Source: Nitrospirota bacterium (lineage in GTDB: Bacteria > Nitrospirota > CAKKRA01 > 9FT-COMBO-42-15). Taken from it: DNA of 23,837 nt. The translations under genes and the position numbers were made by a program. The notes beneath the pieces are model-generated. The model was not told the DNA's origin and made no database searches. It saw only the letters and a list, made by a program, of their open reading frames with translations. This document shows positions 14,142 through 21,257 of this stretch, in pieces. Position 1 is the stretch's first letter. Each line of letters starts with the position of its first letter. The stretch lies in assembly GCA_023248415.1 (NCBI GenBank), contig JAHFEP010000017.1, positions 1 to 23,837 on the forward strand. Direction: 5' to 3'.

Positions 14142-14375
14142 TTAAGATTTTTTAATAAAGAAAACATACGACCCGCCTTCTTCCTTTGTGCCGACGATCG
14201 GGTTGCCTGTCCTGTTTGCCCACGCCTCCATATCATTCTTTGAGCCAGGGTCAGTTGCGATCATCTCAAGAATCTGGCCGCTCTTAAGCTCTTCCATTGC
14301 CTTCTTTGTCTTTAACACCGGCAATGGACAACTCAGGCCCTTACAGTCAAGAACCTTATCTGCTTTAATATCCAT
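14142..14375 (-). CDS. tusA: TusA family sulfurtransferase
   Basis: A 77-residue protein: MDIKADKVLDCKGLSCPLPV, then LKTKKAMEELKSGQILEMIA. The SCPLP motif with Cys16 is the persulfide site of TusA, and C11 precedes it. TusA passes sulfur between proteins in the cytoplasm. Next to DsrE-family and LbpA-type genes it fits sulfur oxidation rather than tRNA thiolation. I chose the ATG at 14375, which has a GGGGGGTGA site just upstream; an upstream ATG at 14444 would add 23 residues encoded by a low-complexity repeat-like stretch. The gene follows the arsR-type gene by 80 bases and precedes the DsrE2-like gene by 19. Confidence 0.92.
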   Translation of the reverse strand: MDIKADKVLDCKGLSCPLPVLKTKKAMEELKSGQILEMIATDPGSKNDMEAWANRTGNPIVGTKEEGGSYVFFIKKS

Positions 14376-14455
14376 TATCTTCACCCCCCCTTTCTTTTTA
14401 ATTTCGGATTTTGGATTACCAATTTCTAATTCCCAAATTCGCAATTCGCAATATT
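14376..14455. repeat. low-complexity AT-rich spacer (interspersed-type repeat)
   Basis: The minus strand carries ATTGCGAATTGCGAATTTGG and AGAAATTGGTAATCCAAAA, a degenerate aatt-based motif common between genes in several bacterial genomes. It lies between arsR and tusA and contains no hairpin strong enough to call a terminator. Confidence 0.4.
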
Positions 14456-14812
14456 TTAATATCCTTCTGCTAATTTTTCCGCAGAATTCCTGCCTGCCAT
14501 CATGCCCTTTCCAACAGTTGATTTGAATTCCATAAGCAGCTTCACAAGATTCTTATCTTTCAAAAAATAGCAAACATAGTTTTCTCTTCTTGTGAAATCA
14601 ATTATCCCTGTATTTCTAAGGATTGCCAGATGCTGGGATACATTGGCCTGTCTTCTGCCAAGGAATTCGGTAAGATTCTTTACACAAATCTCTTTGCTTG
14701 AAAGGATATGACACAGTATTTCAAGTCTCACTGGATTAGATAATATCTTGAACAACTTTGCAGCATCCTTGCAGACACCCTTAAGGTCATCACTCTGGCG
14801 GTCGGAATTCAC
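14456..14812 (-). CDS. ArsR-family transcriptional regulator, possible persulfide or sulfur sensor
   Basis: A 118-residue winged-helix repressor with NPVRLEILCHILSSKEICVK, NLTEFLGRRQANVSQHLAIL and RNTGIIDFTRRENYVCYFL, the ArsR helix-turn-helix and wing. It has cysteines 14, 34, 43 and 81. The metal motif ELCVC of classical ArsR is incomplete (EICVK). C34 (ILCHIL) sits where thiol-persulfide sensors of the BigR/SqrR type have a reactive Cys, but their second C-terminal Cys is absent; C43 or C81 would have to serve. GTG start at 14812 after GAGGAG. It is first in the sulfur gene row and has a 20-bp inverted repeat in its leader, so it probably represses itself and the genes behind it. The signal is an inference from context. 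Confidence 0.82.
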   Translation of the reverse strand: MNSDRQSDDLKGVCKDAAKLFKILSNPVRLEILCHILSSKEICVKNLTEFLGRRQANVSQHLAILRNTGIIDFTRRENYVCYFLKDKNLVKLLMEFKSTVGKGMMAGRNSAEKLAEGY

Positions 14813-14823
14813 GGTTTCTCCTC

Positions 14824-14879
14824 ATATTCGAATATATGAATATTTTTATAATAATACATCTTTGGATTGCAGGTGTCAA
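14824..14879 (-). promoter_or_regulatory. arsR promoter with overlapping operator
   Basis: On the minus strand TTGACA (14874-14879), 17 bases, TATTAT (14851-14856). Directly after the -10 comes ATATTC-N8-GAATAT (14824-14843) containing the perfect palindrome TATTCGAATA. ArsR/SmtB operators are AT-rich inverted repeats of this type. Its position over the start of transcription fits repression. Confidence 0.7.
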
Positions 14880-14891
14880 GCCTTTTCATTG

Positions 14892-17633
14892 TTATTCAGG
14901 GATGGAAATCTCAAGCAATGTGAGCTTGCCTTCTGTATCATTTTTAATAGAGATAGCGCCGCCGTGGGCTTCTATAATAGTCTTTGCATCTGAAAGGCTG
15001 ACACATATCTTTGGACTTATATCATAATCACCTTTTGGAACAAAGAAGGAATATGCCGCATCGCTATATTCTTTATCCCATTTATTGCCTATAGAAATAA
15101 CATATCTCCTGCCGACTGATTTCAGCTCTACTATAACACTGCCTTCCATTGGCGAATACCGAACAGCATTATTGATTATATTAATCAATATGCCCCTTAA
15201 CAGCTCTTTATCTGCAGTAATCTTATACCCAAACGACCATTCACACTTAAAGTCTATCTTCACCTTTTTGGCCTCTGTCTCTGATGACATCATATAGATA
15301 ATCCCGTGCAGCATCTTGTATAAATCAAACGATGTCTTCTTTAAGGCAATATCTGCTATTATTCTCTCAGGGATTATGAAGCTGAATCTGCTCCCCTTTT
15401 TAGGCTCACTCTCCACCCAGATTCTTCCTTTATGAAGCTCAATATATCTTTTTACAATAGCAAGGCCGAGGCCTGTACCCTGATACTGCTTGGTATACGA
15501 GCTGTCAACCTGTTCAAAGGCATCAAATATGCGGGCAAAGTCCTCTTTTTTGATGCCTACTCCGCTGTCCTCTACAGATATATATATATAATTTAAATCT
15601 TCTTTATAATGAATATCAGACGGAAGGTTAAAGTCATTCTGCTTAGATGCCTTAGAGTGAAGCGCAGATGACTGGATAAGCCTTGCCTTTACCTTTATAG
15701 CGCCGCCCATTGGCGTAAATTTAACTGCATTGCTCAAAAGATTATCAATAACCTCTCTAATCTTAACACTATCAGCAGCAATCTCAGGCAGTTTATCCTC
15801 AATCTCGGTTAATAATTTAATCTCCTTTTTTGCTACAATCGGCAGGAACTCCTCAACAGCATCCCTTAACAAATCAGAAATAGAAAATTCGCTTGCAGTA
15901 ACAGGCATCTTTCCTGCGTCAATCTTTGACAGGTCAAGCACATTATTTATCAGATGCAAAAGGTGCTTGCCGCTCTTCTGAATAGTACTCAGATATTTAT
16001 CCTGCTTATCAGTAAGCTCTCCAAAATCCTTGTTGCCAAGAAGCTCTGAAAAACCGATTATAGAGCTAAGCGGCGTCCTCAGCTCATGGCTGACATTTGC
16101 AATAAAGAGCGATTTTAAACGTGCAACCTCCTTTGTCTTTTCATGCTCTTTTTTAAGTTCAATATATGCCTTTGCAAGCTCATCAGTCCTCTCCCTTACC
16201 TTGTCTTCCAATCTACCCTTAAGCATCTGAAGGTCCGTATAAGACAAGGAGTTGCTTAATGCAACAGCAGCCTCTATCCTGAACATGGAAAGGAGCTTTA
16301 TATCTGAAATGGTAAAGGGGCTAAGGCTGCCTTTTCTGCCAAGCGTTACCAAACCCAGAAGCCTGCCATAAAATACAAGCGGTATGCATATCTTTGCATC
16401 AAGGCTGTCAAAATAGAGCTTGGCTTTATCTTTTATGTCAGCATAGGCAGGATCAATCTGAATCTGCTCTACCTCTATAATATCATCATAATCTCTAAGC
16501 CATTTTAGCAGCACAGCGTCAGGAAGGTAGTTTTTGTCTTTAACAATGGCATTGCCAATGCCTTTTGTCAGCATACATTTCTTATAATCCTCATCAAATA
16601 GAATTATGCTTGTATCAGCATAATAGGCATCTGATAGGGTATTGATAATCTTGTCAGCAAGGTCTTCTACGCCTTTTATCAGGGCAATATCCTTTATAAA
16701 CCTAATGAATACAGCCTCTGCCTTATATTTCCTCCTCTGCAGAAAATGGTCAATCTTTGGCTTTAACCGATTAAACGCTGAAAGAAGGATAAAAAATATA
16801 ATTGTATAAAAAACAGTCTGCTGAATATTGGTTAATGTCTCAACCCAGCTCCTTAACATGGCAATAAGAACAAATATCGAGACAACGATAGATATCAAGG
16901 CAGCTAACCATAATAATGTCTTGTGCGCAACTGTCTCTATATCAAGGAGCCTGTGACGGACAATAGTGTATGCCATAATTACAGCAAGGGCATCTACAAA
17001 GATATAGCCAAACTGATAGATATTAAAGCCTGACATGCCGAGAAAATCTATTGAGCCTATCGTTCCAATAAGCAGACCTATGAAGAGGTATTTTAATTTA
17101 AGCTTTTCAGCATCAGTAGCTGCCCTCTTATAACCAAAATAACAATTTGAAAGAAGGGCTGTGGCATATATATAAAAGAAAATTAAATATAAAAACCCTA
17201 AAGGACCAAGAATGCCATGATAGCCCCAGTATGCCTTATGCTGGGCAGAGACAATATAACCTGTCTGAAATTCAATGATATAGACTATCGCCCCTAAAAT
17301 GTAGCCAATGATAACAAATTTCCTCTGACTTTTAAGATTAAGCATTAATACAGAAAAGTGATAAGGGAGGACATGTATAAAAGAGATGCCTGAAAATAGG
17401 AGATATCTTAACCAGAAATAGGCAATATCCTCATTTACTGCCGAATGATATATAAAACTGCTAACCTGCCAAATGCTTATGGTTAAGGTAAATAAAAAAA
17501 ATATGGTATTCTTTAAATCCTTGATATTCTTAGAAAGGACAAAGATGCCTAATAGCAGTATCGCAAGCCCTGTAATTAACGGCGGAATTGCATGGGGATT
17601 ATATATATAGCTGGATAGAGATAATATTTCCAT
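14892..17633 (-). CDS. membrane sensor histidine kinase: 7TM, GAF, HisKA, ATPase, plus a second degenerate ATPase-like domain
   Basis: A 913-residue orphan kinase. Residues 1-230 hold seven hydrophobic spans of the 7TM histidine-kinase N-terminal region, followed by two more spans (about 240-290). A GAF domain (about 300-460) and a coiled coil (LKGRLEDKVRERTDELAKAY) precede the HisKA domain with His516 in NVSHELRTPL. The ATPase domain has all boxes: LLSNAVKFTP, VEDSGVGI, FARIFDAFEQV and GTGLGLAIVKRYIELH. After about residue 740 a second ATPase-like domain follows, with ILINIINNAVRYSPMEG as N box, but the glycine boxes are not recognisable (ISIGNKWDKE; SLSDAKTIIEAHGG). No response regulator is adjacent. 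The gene ends 79 bases before the arsR-type gene on the same strand. The signal is unknown, probably membrane- or GAF-sensed. Confidence 0.9.
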   Translation of the reverse strand: MEILSLSSYIYNPHAIPPLITGLAILLLGIFVLSKNIKDLKNTIFFLFTLTISIWQVSSFIYHSAVNEDIAYFWLRYLLFSGISFIHVLPYHFSVLMLNLKSQRKFVIIGYILGAIVYIIEFQTGYIVSAQHKAYWGYHGILGPLGFLYLIFFYIYATALLSNCYFGYKRAATDAEKLKLKYLFIGLLIGTIGSIDFLGMSGFNIYQFGYIFVDALAVIMAYTIVRHRLLDIETVAHKTLLWLAALISIVVSIFVLIAMLRSWVETLTNIQQTVFYTIIFFILLSAFNRLKPKIDHFLQRRKYKAEAVFIRFIKDIALIKGVEDLADKIINTLSDAYYADTSIILFDEDYKKCMLTKGIGNAIVKDKNYLPDAVLLKWLRDYDDIIEVEQIQIDPAYADIKDKAKLYFDSLDAKICIPLVFYGRLLGLVTLGRKGSLSPFTISDIKLLSMFRIEAAVALSNSLSYTDLQMLKGRLEDKVRERTDELAKAYIELKKEHEKTKEVARLKSLFIANVSHELRTPLSSIIGFSELLGNKDFGELTDKQDKYLSTIQKSGKHLLHLINNVLDLSKIDAGKMPVTASEFSISDLLRDAVEEFLPIVAKKEIKLLTEIEDKLPEIAADSVKIREVIDNLLSNAVKFTPMGGAIKVKARLIQSSALHSKASKQNDFNLPSDIHYKEDLNYIYISVEDSGVGIKKEDFARIFDAFEQVDSSYTKQYQGTGLGLAIVKRYIELHKGRIWVESEPKKGSRFSFIIPERIIADIALKKTSFDLYKMLHGIIYMMSSETEAKKVKIDFKCEWSFGYKITADKELLRGILINIINNAVRYSPMEGSVIVELKSVGRRYVISIGNKWDKEYSDAAYSFFVPKGDYDISPKICVSLSDAKTIIEAHGGAISIKNDTEGKLTLLEISIPE

Positions 17634-17710
17634 AAAAGTTTTCTGAACTTATTATTATAACAATATAATTATATACTTGACTGTTTATTAAATCAAGATA
17701 GTAAATTATC

Positions 17711-17849
17711 CCCAAATCACGATTTAGAAAGGTGTCATTGCGAGCGAAGCGAAGCAATCTCGCCTTTTGTAATGAGATTGCCACGAACCCTTCGGGTTCT
17801 CGCAATGACGAATACTTAACGCTTTTCTCATTCTAAATCGGGATTTGGG
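17711..17849. repeat. MITE-like nested palindromic element
   Basis: The outer inverted repeats are 17711-17729 (CCCAAATCACGATTTAGAA) and 17831-17849, with one mismatch over 19 bases. Inside, GTCATTGCGAG (17734-17744) pairs with CTCGCAATGAC (17799-17809), and GCAATCTC (17754-17761) with GAGATTGC (17774-17781). This cgaagcgaagcaatctc type is a widely dispersed bacterial palindrome. It fills most of the gene-free stretch between the kinase and the beta-CASP gene. Confidence 0.8.
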
Positions 17850-17862
17850 TTATCTGAAATTG

Positions 17863-17891
17863 TTGAAATTTTCCCAAAATAATGGCATACT
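17863..17891 (+). promoter_or_regulatory. candidate promoter of the beta-CASP gene
   Basis: TTGAAA (17863-17868), 17 bases, CATACT (17886-17891), located between the repeat element and the gene. Confidence 0.4.
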
Positions 17892-17924
17892 TAAGTAAAT
17901 TAAATATTCTTAAAGGATAACAAC

Positions 17925-19307
17925 TTGAAGATACAATTCTTAGGCAGTGTTAGAACAGTAACAGGCGCATGTTTTTACATTCAGGCATCTGGCCTCAAGA
18001 TACTTATTGACTGCGGCATGAATCAGGGCGCTGATGCCAATAAATTGAACAGACAGCCATTTGAATTTAATCCAGCAGAGATAGACTTTCTATTCCTCAC
18101 CCATGCCCATATTGACCATATAGGACTTGTGCCAAGATTAATTAAAGAAGGCTTTAAAGGGAAGATAATAGCAACACCTGCAACAGCAGACCTATCTGAA
18201 ATAATGCTCTATGACTCTGCACATATTCACGAGGCTGACGCCAAATGGCAGACAAAGAGGGCCTTAAGGCAGGGAAAGGAGACTATATCGCCATTATATA
18301 CTATAGATGATGTAAAGGCAGCAATCCCATTCTTTAACAGAGTTCCATACAAAAAGATTGAACATGCAGGGAAAGGGATAAAATACAGGTTTCTTGATGC
18401 TGGCCATATCCTCGGTTCAGCAAGCCTTGAAATCTGGTTTCAGGACAGCCCTAAAGAAAAAAAGCTCGTATTTTCCGGTGACATTGGAAGAAAGGGAAAT
18501 CCAATTATAAATGACCCGTCTTTGATTGCAGAGGCAGGCTATGTTGTTATGGAGTCAACCTATGGAAACAGGCTGCACAAGGCAATGGATAAGACTATTG
18601 ACGAGCTTGTTGAGGCAATAAAGGTTACATTCAAAAGGGGCGGCAATGTCATTATCCCATCCTTTGCTGTTGGAAGGACGCAGGATTTATTATATATACT
18701 AAACAGGCTTGTCCGCGAGGAAAGGCTGTATAATATCAATATATATATTGACAGCCCCCTTGCAGAGGAAGCAACAAAGGCATATCTTGCACACCCTGAA
18801 TGTTTTGATGAAGAGGCAAGGAGGCTGCTTAATGAAAAGATGGCAAAGGATGCTATAAGTATCAGGTTTGTAGATTCAGTAAATGAATCAATTGCATTAA
18901 ATACTATTAAATCCCATGCAATAATAATTGCAGGAAGCGGCATGTGCGAAGGCGGAAGAGTTAAACACCACTTAAAGCATAATTTATGGCGGCAGGAGTG
19001 CAGCATAATCTTTGTAGGCTTTCAGGCAAAAGGAACGCTCGGAAGAAGGATTGTTGATGGAGAAAAAGTAGTGCGCATCTTTGGGGAAGACATTGCTGTT
19101 GCTGCAAAGATATACACAATCGGTGGATTCTCTGCGCATGCTGACCAAAAAGAGCTTCTGCAATGGCTCTCTGCATTCAAGAACAGCCCCCAGGTCTTTG
19201 TAGTGCATGGCGAGGAGGAGATATCATTGCAGTTTGCAGAGATAATAAGGGAGCAGTTTGGATTTAACGTCTATGTGCCAAACAGGGGCGAGGTTTATGA
19301 GATATGA
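17925..19307 (+). CDS. MBL-fold beta-CASP metallohydrolase (predicted RNase)
   Basis: A 460-residue protein of the beta-CASP group of metallo-beta-lactamase-fold nucleases. It begins MKIQFLGSVRTVTGACFYIQ, with D30 in LIDCG and the zinc motif THAHIDH (His60, His62, Asp64, His65). Further metal ligands lie in LDAGHILGSASLEIW and FSGDIGRKGNPI. The beta-CASP part has VVMESTYGNRLH, GSGMCEGGRVKHHLKH and the final FSAHADQKELLQWL. Members of this length act on RNA as endo- or exonucleases; no KH domain is present. The start is the TTG at 17925 with AAAGGA 7 bases upstream, which fits the usual MKIxFLG N-terminus. It is not part of a visible operon. The following toxin gene converges with 23 bases between stops. 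Confidence 0.92.
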   Translation: MKIQFLGSVRTVTGACFYIQASGLKILIDCGMNQGADANKLNRQPFEFNPAEIDFLFLTHAHIDHIGLVPRLIKEGFKGKIIATPATADLSEIMLYDSAHIHEADAKWQTKRALRQGKETISPLYTIDDVKAAIPFFNRVPYKKIEHAGKGIKYRFLDAGHILGSASLEIWFQDSPKEKKLVFSGDIGRKGNPIINDPSLIAEAGYVVMESTYGNRLHKAMDKTIDELVEAIKVTFKRGGNVIIPSFAVGRTQDLLYILNRLVREERLYNINIYIDSPLAEEATKAYLAHPECFDEEARRLLNEKMAKDAISIRFVDSVNESIALNTIKSHAIIIAGSGMCEGGRVKHHLKHNLWRQECSIIFVGFQAKGTLGRRIVDGEKVVRIFGEDIAVAAKIYTIGGFSAHADQKELLQWLSAFKNSPQVFVVHGEEEISLQFAEIIREQFGFNVYVPNRGEVYEI

Positions 19308-19330
19308 AATATTAATCCATCATAAATCTA

Positions 19331-19735
19331 TCACAAAATATGGGCATCGCTAAATTTCTTAAAATCCTTTTTATCAAAGGTATAAACAGGTTTGATCCCA
19401 GAGGTTCTTGATTTTGCCAATATCATCGCATCGCCAAACTTGAGACCTTCTTCAACATAAATTCTTAATGCCTCAAGGACAACATCTTCAGACTCTACTT
19501 CTACAACTGATAATGCCTCAAGACTCTCAACCTTTTCACGGACATCATCTTTCGGCAGCCTGTATATCTTCTCAAGGACATAAACAAGCTCTATAACTAC
19601 TATTAAAGGGATAAACAATATACTTTTTTCTTTATCAGCATCTTTTACAAGTCTTTTGAATTTTTCTTTTTTCTCAATAGAATCGCTTGTTAGAAATCTG
19701 AGCAATACACTGGTATCAATAATCCCCTTATACAT
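19331..19735 (-). CDS. VapC-like PIN-domain toxin
   Basis: A 134-residue PIN-domain protein. The acidic positions are D7 (IIDTSVLLRFLT), E49 (VVIELVYVLEK), D102 (LKFGDAMILAKS) and D121 (VYTFDKKDF), so the metal site is complete. The motif FGDAMILA with TFDKKDFKK is typical of PIN proteins paired with AbrB-type antitoxins. It is predicted to be a metal-dependent RNase that slows growth when free. Its ATG lies inside the end of the antitoxin gene (8-base overlap), so the two are translationally coupled. Confidence 0.9.
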   Translation of the reverse strand: MYKGIIDTSVLLRFLTSDSIEKKEKFKRLVKDADKEKSILFIPLIVVIELVYVLEKIYRLPKDDVREKVESLEALSVVEVESEDVVLEALRIYVEEGLKFGDAMILAKSRTSGIKPVYTFDKKDFKKFSDAHIL

Positions 19736-19970
19736 CTTCAGCCTCTTTTGCCATCTCCTCCATAGCCCTTTCCCTTGCCTTGTTTATGGTAGTTTTTAGT
19801 GGTGGCAAGCTCCCTTCCATTTCAAGAAAATTTTTAATCTTCCTGATGTATACCTTGCCCTCCCTCTCTTCAAAGAGCAAAGTGTCGCCGTCTTTTATAC
19901 GCAGCTTTTCTCTTATAACCTTTGGAACAGCCACCTGTCCTCTTGAAGAAACCTTAGCCATACTTACCAT
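19728..19970 (-). CDS. AbrB/SpoVT-type antitoxin
   Basis: An 80-residue protein with the swapped-hairpin AbrB domain: AKVSSRGQVAVPKVIREKLR followed by IKDGDTLLFEEREGKVYIRK. The C-terminal half is a helical tail (INKARERAMEEMAKEAEDV) that would wrap the toxin. It binds operator DNA and represses the pair. The ATG at 19970 lies behind AAGGAGG; an in-frame ATG three codons on is less well placed. Confidence 0.9.
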   Translation of the reverse strand: MVSMAKVSSRGQVAVPKVIREKLRIKDGDTLLFEEREGKVYIRKIKNFLEMEGSLPPLKTTINKARERAMEEMAKEAEDV

Positions 19971-19981
19971 ATTGCAGCCTC

Positions 19982-20036
19982 CTTACTAATCTACTTTTAC
20001 AAGATTAATTATATATTATCTTACTAATTATGTCAA
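19982..20036 (-). promoter_or_regulatory. strong promoter and possible operator of the AbrB/VapC pair
   Basis: The minus strand has a consensus TTGACA (20031-20036), 17 bases, TATAAT (20008-20013). The -10 lies in an imperfect palindrome (20001-20022, AAGATTAATTATATATTATC), and the sequence ATTAGTAAG occurs twice, at 20020-20028 and 19982-19990. These are candidate antitoxin binding sites. Confidence 0.65.
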
Positions 20037-20071
20037 GCCTTGGAATTGCCAGAATTTATCAGGTAAATAAT

Positions 20072-20100
20072 TTGACTAAAGGGCTGCGGACATTTAGTAT
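20072..20100 (+). promoter_or_regulatory. weak promoter-like sequence in the intergenic stretch
   Basis: TTGACT (20072-20077), 17 bases, TAGTAT (20095-20100). It is followed by the better promoter at 20190. A short RNA or a longer leader of the next gene is possible, but nothing else supports it. Confidence 0.2.
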
Positions 20101-20189
20101 GTTCCTTAATGCTGCATGTCTACAAATCATTATGGTATAGCTTAAAAATCCAGCGGACTCATAAATACACCATTTTTAAGTCTTTACTA

Positions 20190-20218
20190 TTGACACCTCC
20201 AGTAAATTACCCTAAAAT
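20190..20218 (+). promoter_or_regulatory. promoter of the addiction-module gene
   Basis: TTGACA (20190-20195), 17 bases, TAAAAT (20213-20218), about 50 bases before the ATG and ahead of AGGAGG. Confidence 0.55.
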
Positions 20219-20266
20219 TATCTATAAATGACGCTTAAACATAAGAAATCAGGAGGTGTTTATATA

Positions 20267-20554
20267 ATGAGGATGAATGAAATTGTAAAAGAGATAGACA
20301 AGTTGGATCTGTCGGAAAAATTAATATTAGTTGAGGATATTTGGGATGGTATTGCTATACATAATGCTGAGCTACCAATGCCAGAATGGCAAAAAGCTGA
20401 ATTAGATAAAAGATACAGTGCTTATAAAGAAGGAAAGTTAAAACTCCATGATTGTGAAGGTGTACATGAGGAGTTAAAAAATAAATATAAAGGGAATGAA
20501 ATAGTAATTCATTCTGTCTTTGATAACAGGCAGGATCCGAAAAAGCGGCCATAA
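20267..20554 (+). CDS. addiction-module antitoxin joined to the tail of its ParE/RelE-like toxin
   Basis: The start is ATG 20267, with AGGAGG 10 bases upstream. Residues 1 to about 75 match the short addiction-module antitoxin family: EIVKEIDKLDLSEKLILVED, IWDGIA, then PEWQKAELDKRYSAYKEGKL and CEGVHEELKNKYK. Such genes are normally followed by a separate ParE/RelE-like toxin gene. Here no toxin gene follows. Instead the frame continues EIVIHSVFDNRQDPKKRP and stops, which reads like the last strand and C-terminal tail of a ParE-type toxin (VxSVFxxRxDPKKxP). I infer an in-frame deletion that removed the antitoxin end and most of the toxin. The product may still bind DNA or toxin. The next feature, 6 bases after the stop, is the left border of the cassette array. 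Confidence 0.7.
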   Translation: MRMNEIVKEIDKLDLSEKLILVEDIWDGIAIHNAELPMPEWQKAELDKRYSAYKEGKLKLHDCEGVHEELKNKYKGNEIVIHSVFDNRQDPKKRP

Positions 20555-20579
20555 TAACTCGTTCTCCGCTACGCTGCGG

Positions 20580-20636
20580 GGAGAACAAGGAGTTCAAGAC
20601 CGACTGCTGTGCAGCGGCTTAGCTGCCGCATTAGAA
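20580..20636 (+). other. attC1, integron recombination site
   Basis: R'' GGAGAAC (20580-20586), an L-type stem CCGACTGC pairing with GCAGCGG with one extra unpaired A, then R' ATTAGAA (20630-20636). The TTAGAA part matches the complement of R'' of attC2 (TTCTAAC), as expected where the next cassette begins. GTTCTCC at 20561-20567, the complement of R'', marks the left border of a tiny gene-less unit. Confidence 0.65.
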
Positions 20637-20649
20637 CTCGAAAGGAGAA

Positions 20650-21090
20650 ATGATGGCACGTCGGAAATCAGACAAGGAGACATTACTCAGCGAGTACAAA
20701 GAAGCGGGTGATATCTGCCGCTGGTACGAAAAACAAACCCGGACATCAGTTTCAATATTTCTTCCTTTCGCAACCGCGCTTATTGGTCTCATTGAGGGAA
20801 CGGCTGTTTCTGCTCCAGCGGCGAAATTCGGATTCGCTGCAATCGGGTTAGCAACAAGCCTGCTTGTTCTTAACACAATCATGCGCCTGCAGACCTACTA
20901 CATAGCCTATATTCACCGTGCAAAAGCGATTGAAAAAGAACTAGGCATGGAGCTGTATACCAGCGGGTGGGAAAGCGTTAAGTGCACAAAAACAGTCAGT
21001 AACAAATGGTCCTTTGGCATGGTTGTCGTGTTACTCGGCGTTTATTTTGTTGTAGCTGTGGGGCAGCATGGAAAAGTGTTCATTCGTTAA
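20650..21090 (+). CDS. cassette 1: membrane protein with three spans, unknown function (SLATT-like layout)
   Basis: A 146-residue protein, ATG 20650 behind AAGGAG, which lies 13 bases inside the cassette. A basic N-terminal helix (KETLLSEYKEAGDICRWYEK) is followed by two close membrane spans (SIFLPFATALIGLIEG; GFAAIGLATSLLVLNTIM), a conserved-looking cytoplasmic stretch (YYIAYIHRAKAIEKELGMEL) and a last span (FGMVVVLLGVYFVVAVG). The helix, paired spans and RAKAIEKELG segment recall small SLATT-like or RipA-like membrane proteins that act as effectors next to nucleotide-signalling or defence genes; this is a resemblance, not a match I can prove. There is no partner gene in the cassette. The only Cys outside the N-terminal helix is in KCTKTV. 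It is more GC-rich than the host genes around it. Confidence 0.65.
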   Translation: MMARRKSDKETLLSEYKEAGDICRWYEKQTRTSVSIFLPFATALIGLIEGTAVSAPAAKFGFAAIGLATSLLVLNTIMRLQTYYIAYIHRAKAIEKELGMELYTSGWESVKCTKTVSNKWSFGMVVVLLGVYFVVAVGQHGKVFIR

Positions 21091-21099
21091 AAAGGCGAG

Positions 21100-21189
21100 T
21101 TCTAACTTTTTGCTTGTGCCGACGCCCGGGACAGCGCGCCAAGTTTCCTGTTGTGTCCGTGGCGGGCGCGGCACAGCGCCGCATTATGT
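21100..21189 (+). other. attC2, integron recombination site
   Basis: R'' TTCTAAC (21100-21106), L'' GTGCCGACGCCCG, a central loop with GTTTCCTG, L' CGGGCGCGGCAC and R' ATTATGT (21183-21189). The L arms pair with one extra unpaired A, the hallmark of attC. The 90-bp length and most of the centre are shared with attC3. Confidence 0.85.
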
Positions 21190-21257
21190 GCAAGCACACT
21201 GAATTCTGAGTCATTCATCCGAATAAAAGGGGTTAGTCGCTAAGGGGAGTATTAGGA

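Noticed and set aside
14376..14444. Longer tusA start at 14444.
   Set aside because: The added residues come from a low-complexity spacer, and the ATG at 14375 has a good ribosome binding site and gives the usual TusA N-terminus.
14456..14812. Classical arsenic or zinc-sensing ArsR.
   Set aside because: The ELCVC metal motif is incomplete (EICVK) and no metal-resistance genes are adjacent.
17599..17805. A 68-codon minus-strand frame over the repeat element.
   Set aside because: The translation (LQKARLLRFARNDT) is the typical artefact of the cattgcgagcgaagcgaag palindrome.
17925..19307. Antibiotic-type metallo-beta-lactamase.
   Set aside because: The beta-CASP motifs and C-terminal SAHAD sequence place it among RNA-processing nucleases.
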